Source: Thiodiazotropha sp037382205 (GTDB taxonomy: Bacteria; Pseudomonadota; Gammaproteobacteria; Chromatiales; Chromatiaceae). From it: 13,641 nt of DNA. Numbering within the stretch: position 1 is the first letter of the stretch; every line of letters begins with the position of its first letter. Position numbers and translations under genes: made by a program. The stretch lies in assembly GCA_037382205.1 (NCBI GenBank), contig JARRQD010000272.1, forward strand, positions 1 to 13,641, read 5' to 3'. The notes below the pieces were generated by a model. It did no database searches and was not told where the DNA came from. It saw only the letters and a program-made list of their open reading frames with translations. Of this stretch, positions 6,708 through 13,641 are shown piece after piece.

Positions 6708-7487
6708 TTATGCGGTCTTGATAAAGCGTCTAGCGCCAAGGCCTATCAGTCCGATACCCATCAGCAAGAAGGTTGATGGCTCAGGAACTGAATGGGGCAT
6801 ACCTCCCTCACTATCAGAATCGCCCGACACCAGCGTAATATCAGAGTTTGCGGCTGGGTTCGTATTGGAAATCGCGGTCAATGTCAAACCTGAGCGGAAA
6901 CTGGAGGTTTCGCCTGCCAGGCCGCCATTTAATACGGTCCGGTTGTCCAATGAGACGGTTGAACCGATCTCCCATTTGGACAGATCACTGTTGATGTAGA
7001 GGTGATAATGGCCAATCGAGTCTGAACCGGCAAGGAGGGAGACTTCGCTACCACCCATACCCTCCTCCAGCATACCGTTTCGATAAAAACTGGTTGCAGA
7101 ACCACTACCGCTCCATGGCTCATCATTGCCCCGGTCGGGATAGAGGCCTTGAACCAGATCAAACACAGTGGACTCAACGAGCTCTACATAAAAGTCTTCT
7201 TGAAACATGTAGTTGGTTACGCCGATCGGGGGATTATCTTTATGCCCTTCAACCACACCACTGGAGCTTCTGAAGGTTCCTTGCAGGTCTCTATCGATCA
7301 TGAAAGAGAGGGAAACTGCGTCACCTGAGGAGAGGCCTATATCCCCTAAAATTCCAGAATCATCATAAACTGGGTAATCGGATACGGTACCCTCAAATGT
7401 ATAGTAGAGTGGAATTGCCTGAACCGAACCGAGATAGAGCATCGACGCAAGACTCGTGGCAATAAGCTGTGGAATTCCAAATTTCAT
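6708..7487 (-). CDS. PEP-CTERM sorting-domain surface protein
   Basis: A 259-residue secreted protein. Residues 1-24 are a Sec signal peptide (Lys2, hydrophobic core, cleavage after VQA). The C-terminus carries the complete PEP-CTERM sorting signal: VPEPS at 234-238, a hydrophobic helix FLLMGIGLIGLGA and the basic end RRFIKTA. Such proteins are exported, cut by exosortase (EpsH/XrtA) and usually bound to or secreted with exopolysaccharide. The middle (25-230) is rich in Ser, Gly, Asp and aromatic residues, has no cysteine, and I do not recognise a named domain; it reads like a beta-sandwich exoprotein. GGGAG lies eight bases before the ATG. A sigma-54 promoter match sits just upstream (7522-7537). 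No exosortase gene is in the window, but the ligase-type pseudogene and methyltransferase to the right fit a polysaccharide context. Convergent with the fusion gene. Confidence 0.92.
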   Translation of the reverse strand: MKFGIPQLIATSLASMLYLGSVQAIPLYYTFEGTVSDYPVYDDSGILGDIGLSSGDAVSLSFMIDRDLQGTFRSSSGVVEGHKDNPPIGVTNYMFQEDFYVELVESTVFDLVQGLYPDRGNDEPWSGSGSATSFYRNGMLEEGMGGSEVSLLAGSDSIGHYHLYINSDLSKWEIGSTVSLDNRTVLNGGLAGETSSFRSGLTLTAISNTNPAANSDITLVSGDSDSEGGMPHSVPEPSTFLLMGIGLIGLGARRFIKTA

Positions 7488-7521
7488 TTCTGTTACTCCC
7501 TATTGTTTGTAGCCAAGATAG

Positions 7522-7537
7522 TGCAATAAATACGCCA
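7522..7537 (-). promoter_or_regulatory. Sigma-54 (RpoN) promoter of the PEP-CTERM gene
   Basis: On the reverse strand the sequence is TGGCGTATTTATTGCA. It has the invariant GG at -24 and GC at -12 with exactly ten bases between them, and matches the flanking TGGC and TTGCA parts of the consensus. Transcription would begin near 7512, about 25 bases before the ATG at 7487, which leaves room for the GGGAG ribosome site. PEP-CTERM genes in several bacteria are known to be controlled by RpoN with the PrsK/PrsR two-component pair, so the match has biological sense. No PrsR gene is in the window. Confidence 0.65.
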
Positions 7538-8093
7538 ACTGTCTTTATTTCCTAAAAACAACAGGATAGACATAACCAACTAAAGTGTTGTGTAAATTAT
7601 TCCGACGTTTTTAACGCCAAAAACACCGGAATTGATTCATGCAAAGCAACTGAACTGCGTTCATATAAGTCGTTGGTAAGACTGCACCGTGCTCGACAAA
7701 ACTCTATTCCCCTTTGAAGACGATTCCACCACATAAAACAAAGCCGAGTCAATTGAAACAAATTAAACTTAGTTAGATAAATACACTGGATTTTGCAGAA
7801 CATGTTTTATACGAGAATCTTCCTTTATTGGTACCTATTAAAAAATCTTAGCTTCACCCATCGGTTAAGCGGGCAATTTTTCTGCTTGAAGGCCTCTCCT
7901 CTCCAGGGAATAAGCCTGGTCAATTGATAACCCTCAGATCAGCCCAAAAAGTGCGCTTAATAGGGCTGAGCTGAAGCATTACACGAATTAATCTTGGTTT
8001 GAATACTTGCGGATTCTGCAAACTTCACTATTCATGACTTTGCAAATATAATGGTGCAATGTGGCGACTCGACACAGCGCCACGCTACGACAG

Positions 8094-8113
8094 CTAGTGT
8101 AGTCTCCCATACT
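8094..8113 (+). repeat. Direct repeat copy 1 (upstream of the ligase-type pseudogene)
   Basis: CTAGTGTAGTCTCCCATACT. It matches 17 of 20 positions with the copy at 9367-9386; all three differences are transitions. The copies lie 55 bases before and 53 bases after the pseudogene frame. Confidence 0.5.
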
Positions 8114-8163
8114 CATACAGACCACACTTCGGGTGAAACACTAACATCGTGTATGGGTATGAG
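8106..8163 (+). repeat. Competing inverted repeats over the ligase-type gene start
   Basis: CCCATAC (8106-8112) can pair with GTATGGG (8151-8157), while CTCATAC (8112-8118) can pair with GTATGAG (8157-8163). The two stems share boundary bases, so they partly exclude each other. The right arms cover the proposed GTG start at 8149. This may be a folding leader or chance. Confidence 0.3.
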
Positions 8164-9314
8164 ATTCAAGTTGCCACACTGACCGATATGCTGTTATACA
8201 TTTTACTATTCCTCATCACAGCTGATTATATTGGTTTAGGGGTGTTTATCCCCGTCTATAAAGCACTCCCGTTCGCACTGGTTTTTTCAAACCTGATATT
8301 TCTCTATCTGCTCACCCAATACAAATTCTCTGAATTCTTAAAGTATAAAGCCGCGTTATTCACTTTAATTTTTATTTTTCTCACCGCCTTTGCCGCTGTT
8401 CATGGTTTGATCAGATCCTATGCCATACCTCCGCTCAAGGTACAGATTGGCTATTATATCTACATGTTTCTCTTGGCCTATCTCATTACAAATCCCAAAC
8501 AATTCAGATTATTTACCCTGGTATTCACGCTATTTCCGCCTTTCCGCTGGCAATACATCTTGCCTTCACAACGAAAAAATTTCTGTTTAAATACGCCTAT
8601 ATAGGGCTTGCTCTGCTCATCCTGATCGGCATTGTCGGCACACAATCCAGAGGCTCTTTTCTTGCCTTGGCAGCGGGTATGCTCTACTACCTCAATTTCA
8701 TTTCGAGCAAGAAAGTCGTCGGCTTTCTGTTGATTGGCGTAATCGGTGTCGGTCTGCTCGCCTTTTCCCCAGCAGGTTATTTTTCACGAATGGAAACCAT
8801 CGTTGACTATGAAGAAGACACATCCGCGATGGGACGGATCAAAGCCTGGCGGACGGCGACAGAAATGGCGATCGACCATCCAATTTTGGGGGTAGGTGCA
8901 GGCAGTTTCAACTCAGCTTATGGTAGGTTTTATCGAACGGCGGATGATCCTGCCAGATGGATCTCTACCCACAGCGTCTACTTTGCAGTACTGGCTGAAT
9001 ATGGCTTTCCCGGCATAATCATTTTTCTTCTAACGATCTATCACACAATAAAGCTTAACCGGGAAACACAACGATTAATAAGAGAGCAGCCGAATCAACT
9101 CGAAATAACGCCTTTTTGGCCACAATGCCTCACCTGGGCAACCATATCCTGGGCTGTCTGCGCCATGTTTCTGACCGGTTATGTCTACCCCCACCTGTTT
9201 CTTTTAATGGGTCTGTCGATAGCCGTACATCGGATAGCCTTAAAAGAGCTAGAAAATCAGGCGGAAGCTGTCAGCGAAGAAGCCAAACCGAGCCGGCCAC
9301 AATATTTCAGTTAA
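8149..9314 (+). pseudogene. Broken O-antigen ligase/polymerase-type membrane protein (Wzy_C family)
   Basis: Two frames together read as one multi-spanning membrane protein. The first (8149-8604, GTG start, no clear ribosome site) gives several N-terminal membrane segments, good to about position 8520 (NPKQFRLFTLVFTL), after which it turns into unrelated residues and stops at 8604. The second frame, open without a start codon from about 8523 to 9314, continues with a hydrophobic segment (ISAFPLAIHLAF), the family motif GTQSRGSFLALAAG, then GRIKAWRTATEMAIDHPILGVGAGSF and THSVYFAVLAEYGFPG, the typical periplasmic-loop signature, and final membrane helices. Besides the frame change, the stretch between the halves looks too short: relatives usually have some 40-60 residues there, including a GDxNxFA-like motif that I cannot find. 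So a deletion not divisible by three is likely. Intact relatives join or polymerise surface glycans. A sequencing indel alone would not explain the missing segment. Confidence 0.8.
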
Positions 9315-9366
9315 ACGGAGCAGCCTTGAGCCGCTTCTCTATGAAAAGGCCACCTCAGCTCTCCAT

Positions 9367-9386
9367 CTAGTGTGGTTTCCTATACT
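9367..9386 (+). repeat. Direct repeat copy 2 (downstream of the ligase-type pseudogene)
   Basis: CTAGTGTGGTTTCCTATACT, same orientation as the copy at 8094-8113, 17 of 20 identical. The flanks on either side differ between the two copies, so the repeat is sharply bounded. Confidence 0.5.
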
Positions 9387-9473
9387 GTTTGACGTTTTCA
9401 GAGGCCCGCAACGACGCGGAATAGCCTGCTATTCCTGCAGATGAGCAGGTCCACCTATTTAGTCTAGAGATTT

Positions 9474-9504
9474 TTGTACACAATTAAAGCCAGGTTGCTA
9501 CAAT
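9474..9504 (+). promoter_or_regulatory. Extended -10 promoter upstream of the methyltransferase gene
   Basis: TGCTACAAT at 9496-9504 is an extended -10 (TGn, then TACAAT, five of six consensus bases). TTGTAC at 9474-9479 is a possible -35 with a long 19-base spacer. Transcription would start near 9511, about 31 bases before the ATG. No clear Shine-Dalgarno follows. Confidence 0.5.
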
Positions 9505-9541
9505 CAACACTCACAAAAATTAAAAATCACTCTATCGACCA

Positions 9542-10450
9542 ATGAAATGTCCCATTTGTCAGTGCGAAGATAAACCAGTCGAGATTGCCAGGGTTGCAGA
9601 ACCCTACCGGGTTCTGAAATGCAGTCAGTGCAGCATCGAATATGTCTCACCAATCCCGACAGACGACACGCTCACTGACTACTATTCAAACTACTATCTG
9701 ACACGCAGTTGTGAAAACGACAAACACGATCTTGTTTCCCTGCATCAGGCTGTTGCAGATTATCTATCTGGTCACAGCTCGCAAAATGAACAGAATATTA
9801 AAGTCCTCGACTACGGATTTGGCGAAGCACACTTTTTGAAACATATATCAAGCAGAGGTTTTCAGGCATACGGCTACGACCTGAGCGAGCAAAATATTCA
9901 GCAACTGCAAAATTTTTGTCGGCAAACAGGAGAAAAGATAGGGGTATTCAATCAATTCGAACAGCTGACTGAAAGTAACCTTCAATTCGATATCATTACA
10001 CTTTTTCAAGTTATAGAGCATCTGAACAATCCCAACGAAATTGTGCAACGACTCAGCGAATTGCAGAACAGCAATGGACTCCTATATATGGAGTGCCCTA
10101 ATAATGACGCCTTATATCTTCGACCTAAAGATCTGATTAATAAGATCATCGGAAGAAGAAAATTCTGGAGAAGTTTAAAAGCGCCGGAACATATCTTCGG
10201 CTATAACGGTAAATCCATAACTCTATTGTTGAAAAAGGCAGGTTACCGAGTCATAGAGAGTGGTGATTACTACTACTCCGATGGTATCCATCAAGTTGAA
10301 AGTATCGAATGGTGGCCTCCATTCTATAAGAACCCAAAACTCTATAATCCTCGTGCGGCTATTGGTTCTCTAATCCAATTATTTGATTACTTTGCCTCCA
10401 AACTACTGAAGCGTGGCTCAGGTTTGTATGTATTAGCCGAAAAAGAGTAG
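9542..10450 (+). CDS. Class I SAM-dependent methyltransferase with N-terminal zinc-ribbon-like segment
   Basis: A 302-residue cytosolic protein. The N-terminus holds CPIC (3-6) and CSQC (27-30), four cysteines placed to bind a zinc ion. The Methyltransf_23-type fold follows: motif I VLDYGFGEAHFL (88-99, where most relatives have GxGxG and here the second glycine is Phe-Gly-Glu), the acidic strand end YGYDLS (110-115), FDIITLFQVIEHLNNP (149-164) and LLYMECPN (180-187). This layout is common in methyltransferases encoded in polysaccharide and lipopolysaccharide clusters, where they often modify sugars; the substrate cannot be read from sequence. Codon and base use is visibly more AT-rich (about 43% GC in a line I counted) than secB-gpsA or glmS, which suggests transfer. 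It is a stand-alone gene with its own promoter, convergent with glmS. Alternative: quinone or small-molecule methyltransferase, less likely given the zinc segment. Confidence 0.85.
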   Translation: MKCPICQCEDKPVEIARVAEPYRVLKCSQCSIEYVSPIPTDDTLTDYYSNYYLTRSCENDKHDLVSLHQAVADYLSGHSSQNEQNIKVLDYGFGEAHFLKHISSRGFQAYGYDLSEQNIQQLQNFCRQTGEKIGVFNQFEQLTESNLQFDIITLFQVIEHLNNPNEIVQRLSELQNSNGLLYMECPNNDALYLRPKDLINKIIGRRKFWRSLKAPEHIFGYNGKSITLLLKKAGYRVIESGDYYYSDGIHQVESIEWWPPFYKNPKLYNPRAAIGSLIQLFDYFASKLLKRGSGLYVLAEKE

Positions 10451-10504
10451 CTTTAAAAATTTCTGCCCAGTGAACAACAAACGCTAAAGACTAACATTGT
10501 ATTA

Positions 10505-10626
10505 ATCCTAAAAAATCAGTTGACCGCTCCATTCTAATAGCAGGTGTTTGATTATGATGAAAATCGCTTCGATGGTTATGATCACCTACTGGGTGAATCA
10601 CGCTGTCCAACTGATCTTTTTAGGAT
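10505..10626. terminator. Large palindromic element between convergent genes (bidirectional terminator or MITE-like)
   Basis: The left arm 10505-10524 and the right arm 10605-10626 are reverse complements over all 20 left-arm bases, with two single-base bulges in the right arm. Each arm has an A/T run next to ATCAGTTG, so on either strand the 3' arm reads CAACTGAT(C)TTTTT. The 80-base interior is itself partly self-complementary: AGCAGGTG (10539-10546) with CACCTACT (10583-10590), and ATCG (10563-10566) with CGAT (10570-10573). It starts 27 bases after the glmS stop and 55 after the methyltransferase stop. A factor-independent terminator normally has a much smaller loop, so a small mobile palindrome is an alternative. 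Confidence 0.55.
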
Positions 10627-10652
10627 AATTTTGCTGAATCATAGACATTCAA

Positions 10653-12479
10653 TCACTCTACCGTGACAGATTTAGCCAGATTCCTCGGTTGATCCACATC
10701 CGTACCTTTCAATATCGCAACATGATAGGCGAGTAATTGCAAAGGAATACTATAGACAATTGGTGAAGTACTGGGATGGATATCGGAAAGGGTCAGGTTT
10801 TGATAGTGATCCAGACCAATTTTTACATTGTGGTCACTGAACAGGAAAAGCTCACCACCCCTGGCTCGAACTTCCTGTAAGTTGGAGATAACTTTTTCCA
10901 GTAACGGATCATCGGGCAGCGCGCAAATAACCGGCATCTCCGCATCAACCAAAGCGAGCGGGCCATGTTTCAACTCACCAGCCGGATAGGCTTCTGCATG
11001 GATATAGGAAATTTCCTTCAGTTTCAGCGCACCCTCCATTGCAATCGGATAGAAACAACCGCGCCCCAGGAAGAGTGCATGGTGGCGTTCAGCAAATGAA
11101 TTCGCCATCTCTTTGATCTGATCATCCAATTTGAGAATGACTTCAACCTGACGGGGTAGGGCATGCAGTTCATTGACCAACTCCTGTTCTCGCTCCTCTG
11201 ACATGCCACGACCTTTAGCCAACGCCAGGGTAAACAGCCTCAAAGCAACCAACTGGGTTGTAAATGCCTTGGTTGAAGCTACTCCGATTTCAGGGCCGGC
11301 GCGGGTCATCAAGGCCACATTTGATTCACGAACCAGGGAGCTCTCAGGGACATTACAAATCACCAGGCTACCGAGATAACCTTTTGATTCAGAACCTCTG
11401 AGAGCCGCCAGGGTGTCGGCGGTTTCACCAGACTGGGAGATGGTGACAAACAGAGTATCATCCGGAACAACCACCTCCCGGTAGCGAAATTCACTGGCCA
11501 CTTCAACACTACAGTGAATGCCAATCTCTTCCAGCCAATATCTGGCAACCAGACCGGCATGATAGCTGGTGCCACAAGCGACGATGTGAACATTGCGGGT
11601 CTTATCCAGCAAAGCTTTGGCCTCATGGCCGAATGACTCTTCGAGCAATCGCCCTTTATGTATGCGACCTTCCAGGGTCTCAGCTATAACCGCCGGCTGT
11701 TCAAAAATTTCCTTCAGCATGTAGTGGCGAAAGGGACCTTTTTCCGCTTTCGTTGCTGATACCTGTGAAGTGCGGACTTCACGTTCAACCGGCTGGCCAT
11801 TGAGATCGGCAATATCAACTTTATCCCTGGTGATATGAGCCAAATCCCCCTCTTCCAAAAAGATAAACTGTTGGGTTTCAGTCAATAGAGCAAAAACATC
11901 TGAAGCGATGAAATTTTCACCATCACCCAATCCAATTACCAAAGGGCTACCAGCACGGATAACCACCATCTGCTCTGGATCATCCGGGCAGACAACCGCC
12001 AAGGCATAAGCCCCAACCAGCTTTTTCGATGCGATGCGTACTGCCTCGACGATGTCAGGCTCGGTTTTTAGTATATCCGCAAGCAGATGAGCGATGACTT
12101 CAGTATCTGTTTCAGAGGTAAAGACAAATCCCTTACTCGAAAGCTCTTCTCTAAGGTCAGCATAGTTTTCGATAATGCCATTGTGCACAATGGCGACCTG
12201 TTCCCCACTCATATGAGGATGGGCATTTCGCTCAGATGGCATACCATGAGTAGCCCAGCGGGTATGGGCAATGCCGAGTTTACTGTGTATTTCAGCCTTA
12301 TCGATCAAATCCTTCAGGCTTGAAACCTTACCCACTGAGCGGATGCGTTGCAGGTGCTGACGATCATCAAGTACGGCGACGCCTGCAGAATCATAGCCAC
12401 GATATTCTAATCGCTTGAGTCCCTCCATCAGAATCGGTACAACGTCCCTGTGCGCGATACCGCCTACTATGCCACACAT
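10653..12479 (-). CDS. glmS: Glutamine-fructose-6-phosphate aminotransferase (isomerizing)
   Basis: Makes glucosamine 6-phosphate from fructose 6-phosphate and glutamine, the first committed step to UDP-GlcNAc; cytosolic dimer. 608 residues, one less than E. coli. The N-terminal glutaminase domain begins MCGIVGG with the nucleophile Cys2 and shows RLEYRGYDSAG (23-33), HTRWATHG (72-79), HNGIIENY (99-106) and SETDTEV (122-128). Two SIS sugar-isomerase domains follow, with ACGTSYHAG (301-309), TISQSGETADT (346-356), the TKAFTTQ loop, and AYPAGELKHGPLAL near 485-500. The C-terminus KSVTVE is the family's conserved channel-closing tail. The ATG (12477-12479) has GGGAGA upstream in a 22-base gap after glmU, so the two are almost certainly one operon. 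No glmS ribozyme is expected or seen. Confidence 0.98.
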   Translation of the reverse strand: MCGIVGGIAHRDVVPILMEGLKRLEYRGYDSAGVAVLDDRQHLQRIRSVGKVSSLKDLIDKAEIHSKLGIAHTRWATHGMPSERNAHPHMSGEQVAIVHNGIIENYADLREELSSKGFVFTSETDTEVIAHLLADILKTEPDIVEAVRIASKKLVGAYALAVVCPDDPEQMVVIRAGSPLVIGLGDGENFIASDVFALLTETQQFIFLEEGDLAHITRDKVDIADLNGQPVEREVRTSQVSATKAEKGPFRHYMLKEIFEQPAVIAETLEGRIHKGRLLEESFGHEAKALLDKTRNVHIVACGTSYHAGLVARYWLEEIGIHCSVEVASEFRYREVVVPDDTLFVTISQSGETADTLAALRGSESKGYLGSLVICNVPESSLVRESNVALMTRAGPEIGVASTKAFTTQLVALRLFTLALAKGRGMSEEREQELVNELHALPRQVEVILKLDDQIKEMANSFAERHHALFLGRGCFYPIAMEGALKLKEISYIHAEAYPAGELKHGPLALVDAEMPVICALPDDPLLEKVISNLQEVRARGGELFLFSDHNVKIGLDHYQNLTLSDIHPSTSPIVYSIPLQLLAYHVAILKGTDVDQPRNLAKSVTVE

Positions 12480-12501
12480 AATGAAATCTCCCGCTCCATG
12501 T

Positions 12502-13641
12502 TTAGTCTTTGGCTTTTTTTACTGGACGCGCCCAATTGTCGATACTGAACTGCTTAGTACGACTCAAGGTCAGTTGTTCAGCTGGAGCACTCTTGGTAAT
12601 TGTTGAGCCTGCCCCGATGGTTGCGCCTTCGCCAATTGTAACCGGGGCAACCAATTGACTGTCGGAACCGATAAAGGCCCGATCTCCGATGACTGTACGA
12701 AATTTATTGGCCCCATCATAGTTGCAGGTGATGGTACCAGCACCAATATTGACTTGAGAGCCGATCTCTGAATCGCCGATATAGCTGAGGTGGTTGATTT
12801 TACTGCCATCTGCAACCTGACTCTTTTTAATTTCTACAAAGTTACCAATATGCACTTGATTGGCGAGCTGGCTTTGCGGCCGCACTCGGGCAAAGGGTCC
12901 GATGCGACATTCACTACCAATCTCACAATCCTCAAGCACACTGTTTGCCAGAATTTGAGTCTGTGCGCCAATCACGCAATTTTTCAGCAACACATTGGGG
13001 CCGATGCTAACCTCATCAGCAAGCTCGACGCACCCCTCAAAGATCGCATTACAGTCGATGAAAACATCTCTGCCAGTCTTCAGTTCACCACGAAGATCGA
13101 TTCTGTTGGGATCGGCCAGGGTAACCCCTGACTGCATGAGCTCATCGGCCCTGTTTTTGTGATAGAAACGCTCAAGGTATGCGAGCTGCTTGCGGTCATT
13201 GACCCCCATCACCTCCTCCTCATTATGAGGATGAACCGCCTGAATGTTGACTCCGTCCTCGACAGCCAGGGCGATAATATCGGTCAAATAGTACTCATTC
13301 TGTGCGTTGTTGTTATCGATGCGCGACAACCATGACTCAAGTTTACCCCGGTTAACGGCCATAATCCCGGTGTTGATTTCACTGATCTCAAGCTCTCGCG
13401 AGCTGGCGTCTTTCTGCTCTACGATTCGGCTAATGCGATCATTTCGATCTCTGACAATACGGCCATATCCTGTGGGATCAGCCAGATCGACAGTCAACAA
13501 CGCCAAATCAGTATCGTGTAAGCAGCTCAACAGGCTGCCCAATGTCGGGCCACTGATCAACGGGACATCCCCATAGAGAATCAATATCTGATCCACTCGC
13601 TGAAGCTGGGGTAGGGCCTGAATCACAGCATGACCGGTACC
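12502..13641 (-). CDS. glmU: Bifunctional GlcNAc-1-P uridyltransferase / GlcN-1-P acetyltransferase, N-terminus beyond the window
   Basis: Acetylates glucosamine 1-phosphate and then adds UMP to give UDP-GlcNAc; a cytosolic trimer. 379 codons are visible; by comparison with E. coli (456 residues) roughly 80 N-terminal residues, including the GxGTRM nucleotide loop, lie right of the window. The reading begins at the GTGHAV motif, then ILYGDVPLIS, DPTGYGRI, EINTGI and NNNAQNEYYLTDI of the uridyltransferase half. The C-terminal left-handed beta-helix shows hexapeptide repeats, RPQSQL, GNFVEIKKS, INHLSYIGDSEIG, NIGAGTITCNYDGANKF and the APVTIGEGATIGAGSTI turns, ending in a lysine-rich tail. All acetyltransferase motifs are intact. 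It is followed 22 bases later by glmS; the pair supplies peptidoglycan, LPS and possibly the exopolysaccharide implied by neighbouring genes. Confidence 0.97.
   Translation of the reverse strand, partial: GTGHAVIQALPQLQRVDQILILYGDVPLISGPTLGSLLSCLHDTDLALLTVDLADPTGYGRIVRDRNDRISRIVEQKDASSRELEISEINTGIMAVNRGKLESWLSRIDNNNAQNEYYLTDIIALAVEDGVNIQAVHPHNEEEVMGVNDRKQLAYLERFYHKNRADELMQSGVTLADPNRIDLRGELKTGRDVFIDCNAIFEGCVELADEVSIGPNVLLKNCVIGAQTQILANSVLEDCEIGSECRIGPFARVRPQSQLANQVHIGNFVEIKKSQVADGSKINHLSYIGDSEIGSQVNIGAGTITCNYDGANKFRTVIGDRAFIGSDSQLVAPVTIGEGATIGAGSTITKSAPAEQLTLSRTKQFSIDNWARPVKKAKD

Larger units (their letters stand above)
7488..8148. other. 661-base intergenic region, no credible gene
   Basis: AT-rich and without a supported coding frame; a 68-codon reverse frame at 7597-7803 has no ribosome site and an implausible, Cys- and aromatic-rich composition. 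Its left edge carries the sigma-54 promoter of the PEP-CTERM gene. A dyad with TGTCT (7540-7544) and TCCT (7550-7553) against AGGA (7563-7566) and AGACA (7568-7572), and the palindrome CGTTTTTAACG (7606-7616, about 100 bases upstream of the predicted start), are possible activator sites. Hairpins occur at 7903-7919 (CCAGG/CCTGG), 7939-7969 (TCAGCCC/GGGCTGA) and 8061-8083 (GTGGCG/CGCCAC), none followed by a T run. I see no tRNA or known riboswitch. Confidence 0.6.
9315..9541. other. Intergenic region between pseudogene and methyltransferase
   Basis: Holds direct repeat copy 2 (9367-9386), two small adjacent hairpins, GAATAG/CTATTC at 9419-9434 with a 4-base loop and CCTGC/GCAGG at 9434-9449 with a 6-base loop, then TTTTT at 9471-9475. 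The hairpins share base 9434 and the T run is 21 bases away, so a terminator role is weak. The methyltransferase promoter follows. No gene seen. Confidence 0.5.

Noticed and set aside
7597..7803. 68-codon reverse frame upstream of the PEP-CTERM gene
   Set aside because: No Shine-Dalgarno, odd composition, and it would cover the likely activator region of the sigma-54 promoter.
8077..8092. ops-like element for RfaH (GTAGCGTG on the reverse strand)
   Set aside because: Only 9 of 12 core bases fit, the strand points away from the polysaccharide genes, and it is about 590 bases from the next reverse gene.
9116..9370. 84-codon forward frame overlapping the end of the ligase-type pseudogene
   Set aside because: It is an out-of-frame shadow of the conserved C-terminal membrane part of that gene.

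Overview
The window looks like chromosomal DNA of a gammaproteobacterium. The order gpmI (reverse), yibN, secB, gpsA, with trmL close by, and the separate glmU-glmS pair are both familiar from that class. The protein sequences fit it too: GpsA and SecB are of the usual gammaproteobacterial length. A persulfide-sensor-like ArsR regulator and a PEP-CTERM surface protein hint at a sulfur-metabolising, exopolysaccharide-forming lineage such as a Chromatiales-like group. That placement is inference.

Layout. Positions 1-717 (reverse) hold the N-terminal half of gpmI. A 779-base gap follows; its right half is dense in palindromes and ends in a 12-bp inverted-repeat frame (1298-1473). Next come a small ArsR-family regulator whose two cysteines have the SqrR/BigR spacing (1497-1859), a membrane-anchored rhodanese (yibN, 2030-2452), secB (2473-2955) and gpsA (2955-3965, overlapping secB by one base). 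trmL (4008-4472, reverse, GTG start) converges on gpsA. Divergent from trmL is one 702-codon gene (4510-6618) that joins a class 1B dihydroorotate dehydrogenase lacking its last helix to a cyclic-nucleotide-binding-like domain and an HDOD domain. I know of no such fusion, and it is the most unusual object here.

From about 6700 to 10640 the content turns accessory. There is a PEP-CTERM protein (6708-7487, reverse) with a good sigma-54 promoter match, 661 bases without a credible gene, an O-antigen ligase/polymerase-type gene broken by a frameshift and an apparent internal deletion (8149-9314) and flanked by a 20-bp imperfect direct repeat, and an AT-richer SAM-dependent methyltransferase (9542-10450). 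A roughly 120-bp palindromic element (10505-10626) separates this from glmS (10653-12479, reverse) and glmU (12502 to the window edge, reverse, N-terminus missing).

Functional links. The rhodanese and its upstream regulator may handle or sense sulfane sulfur. SecB and GpsA belong to export and phospholipid synthesis. GlmU and GlmS make UDP-GlcNAc, the precursor of peptidoglycan, LPS and many exopolysaccharides. The PEP-CTERM protein, broken ligase and methyltransferase look like a partly decayed surface-polysaccharide/exosortase-associated patch; no exosortase is in the window.
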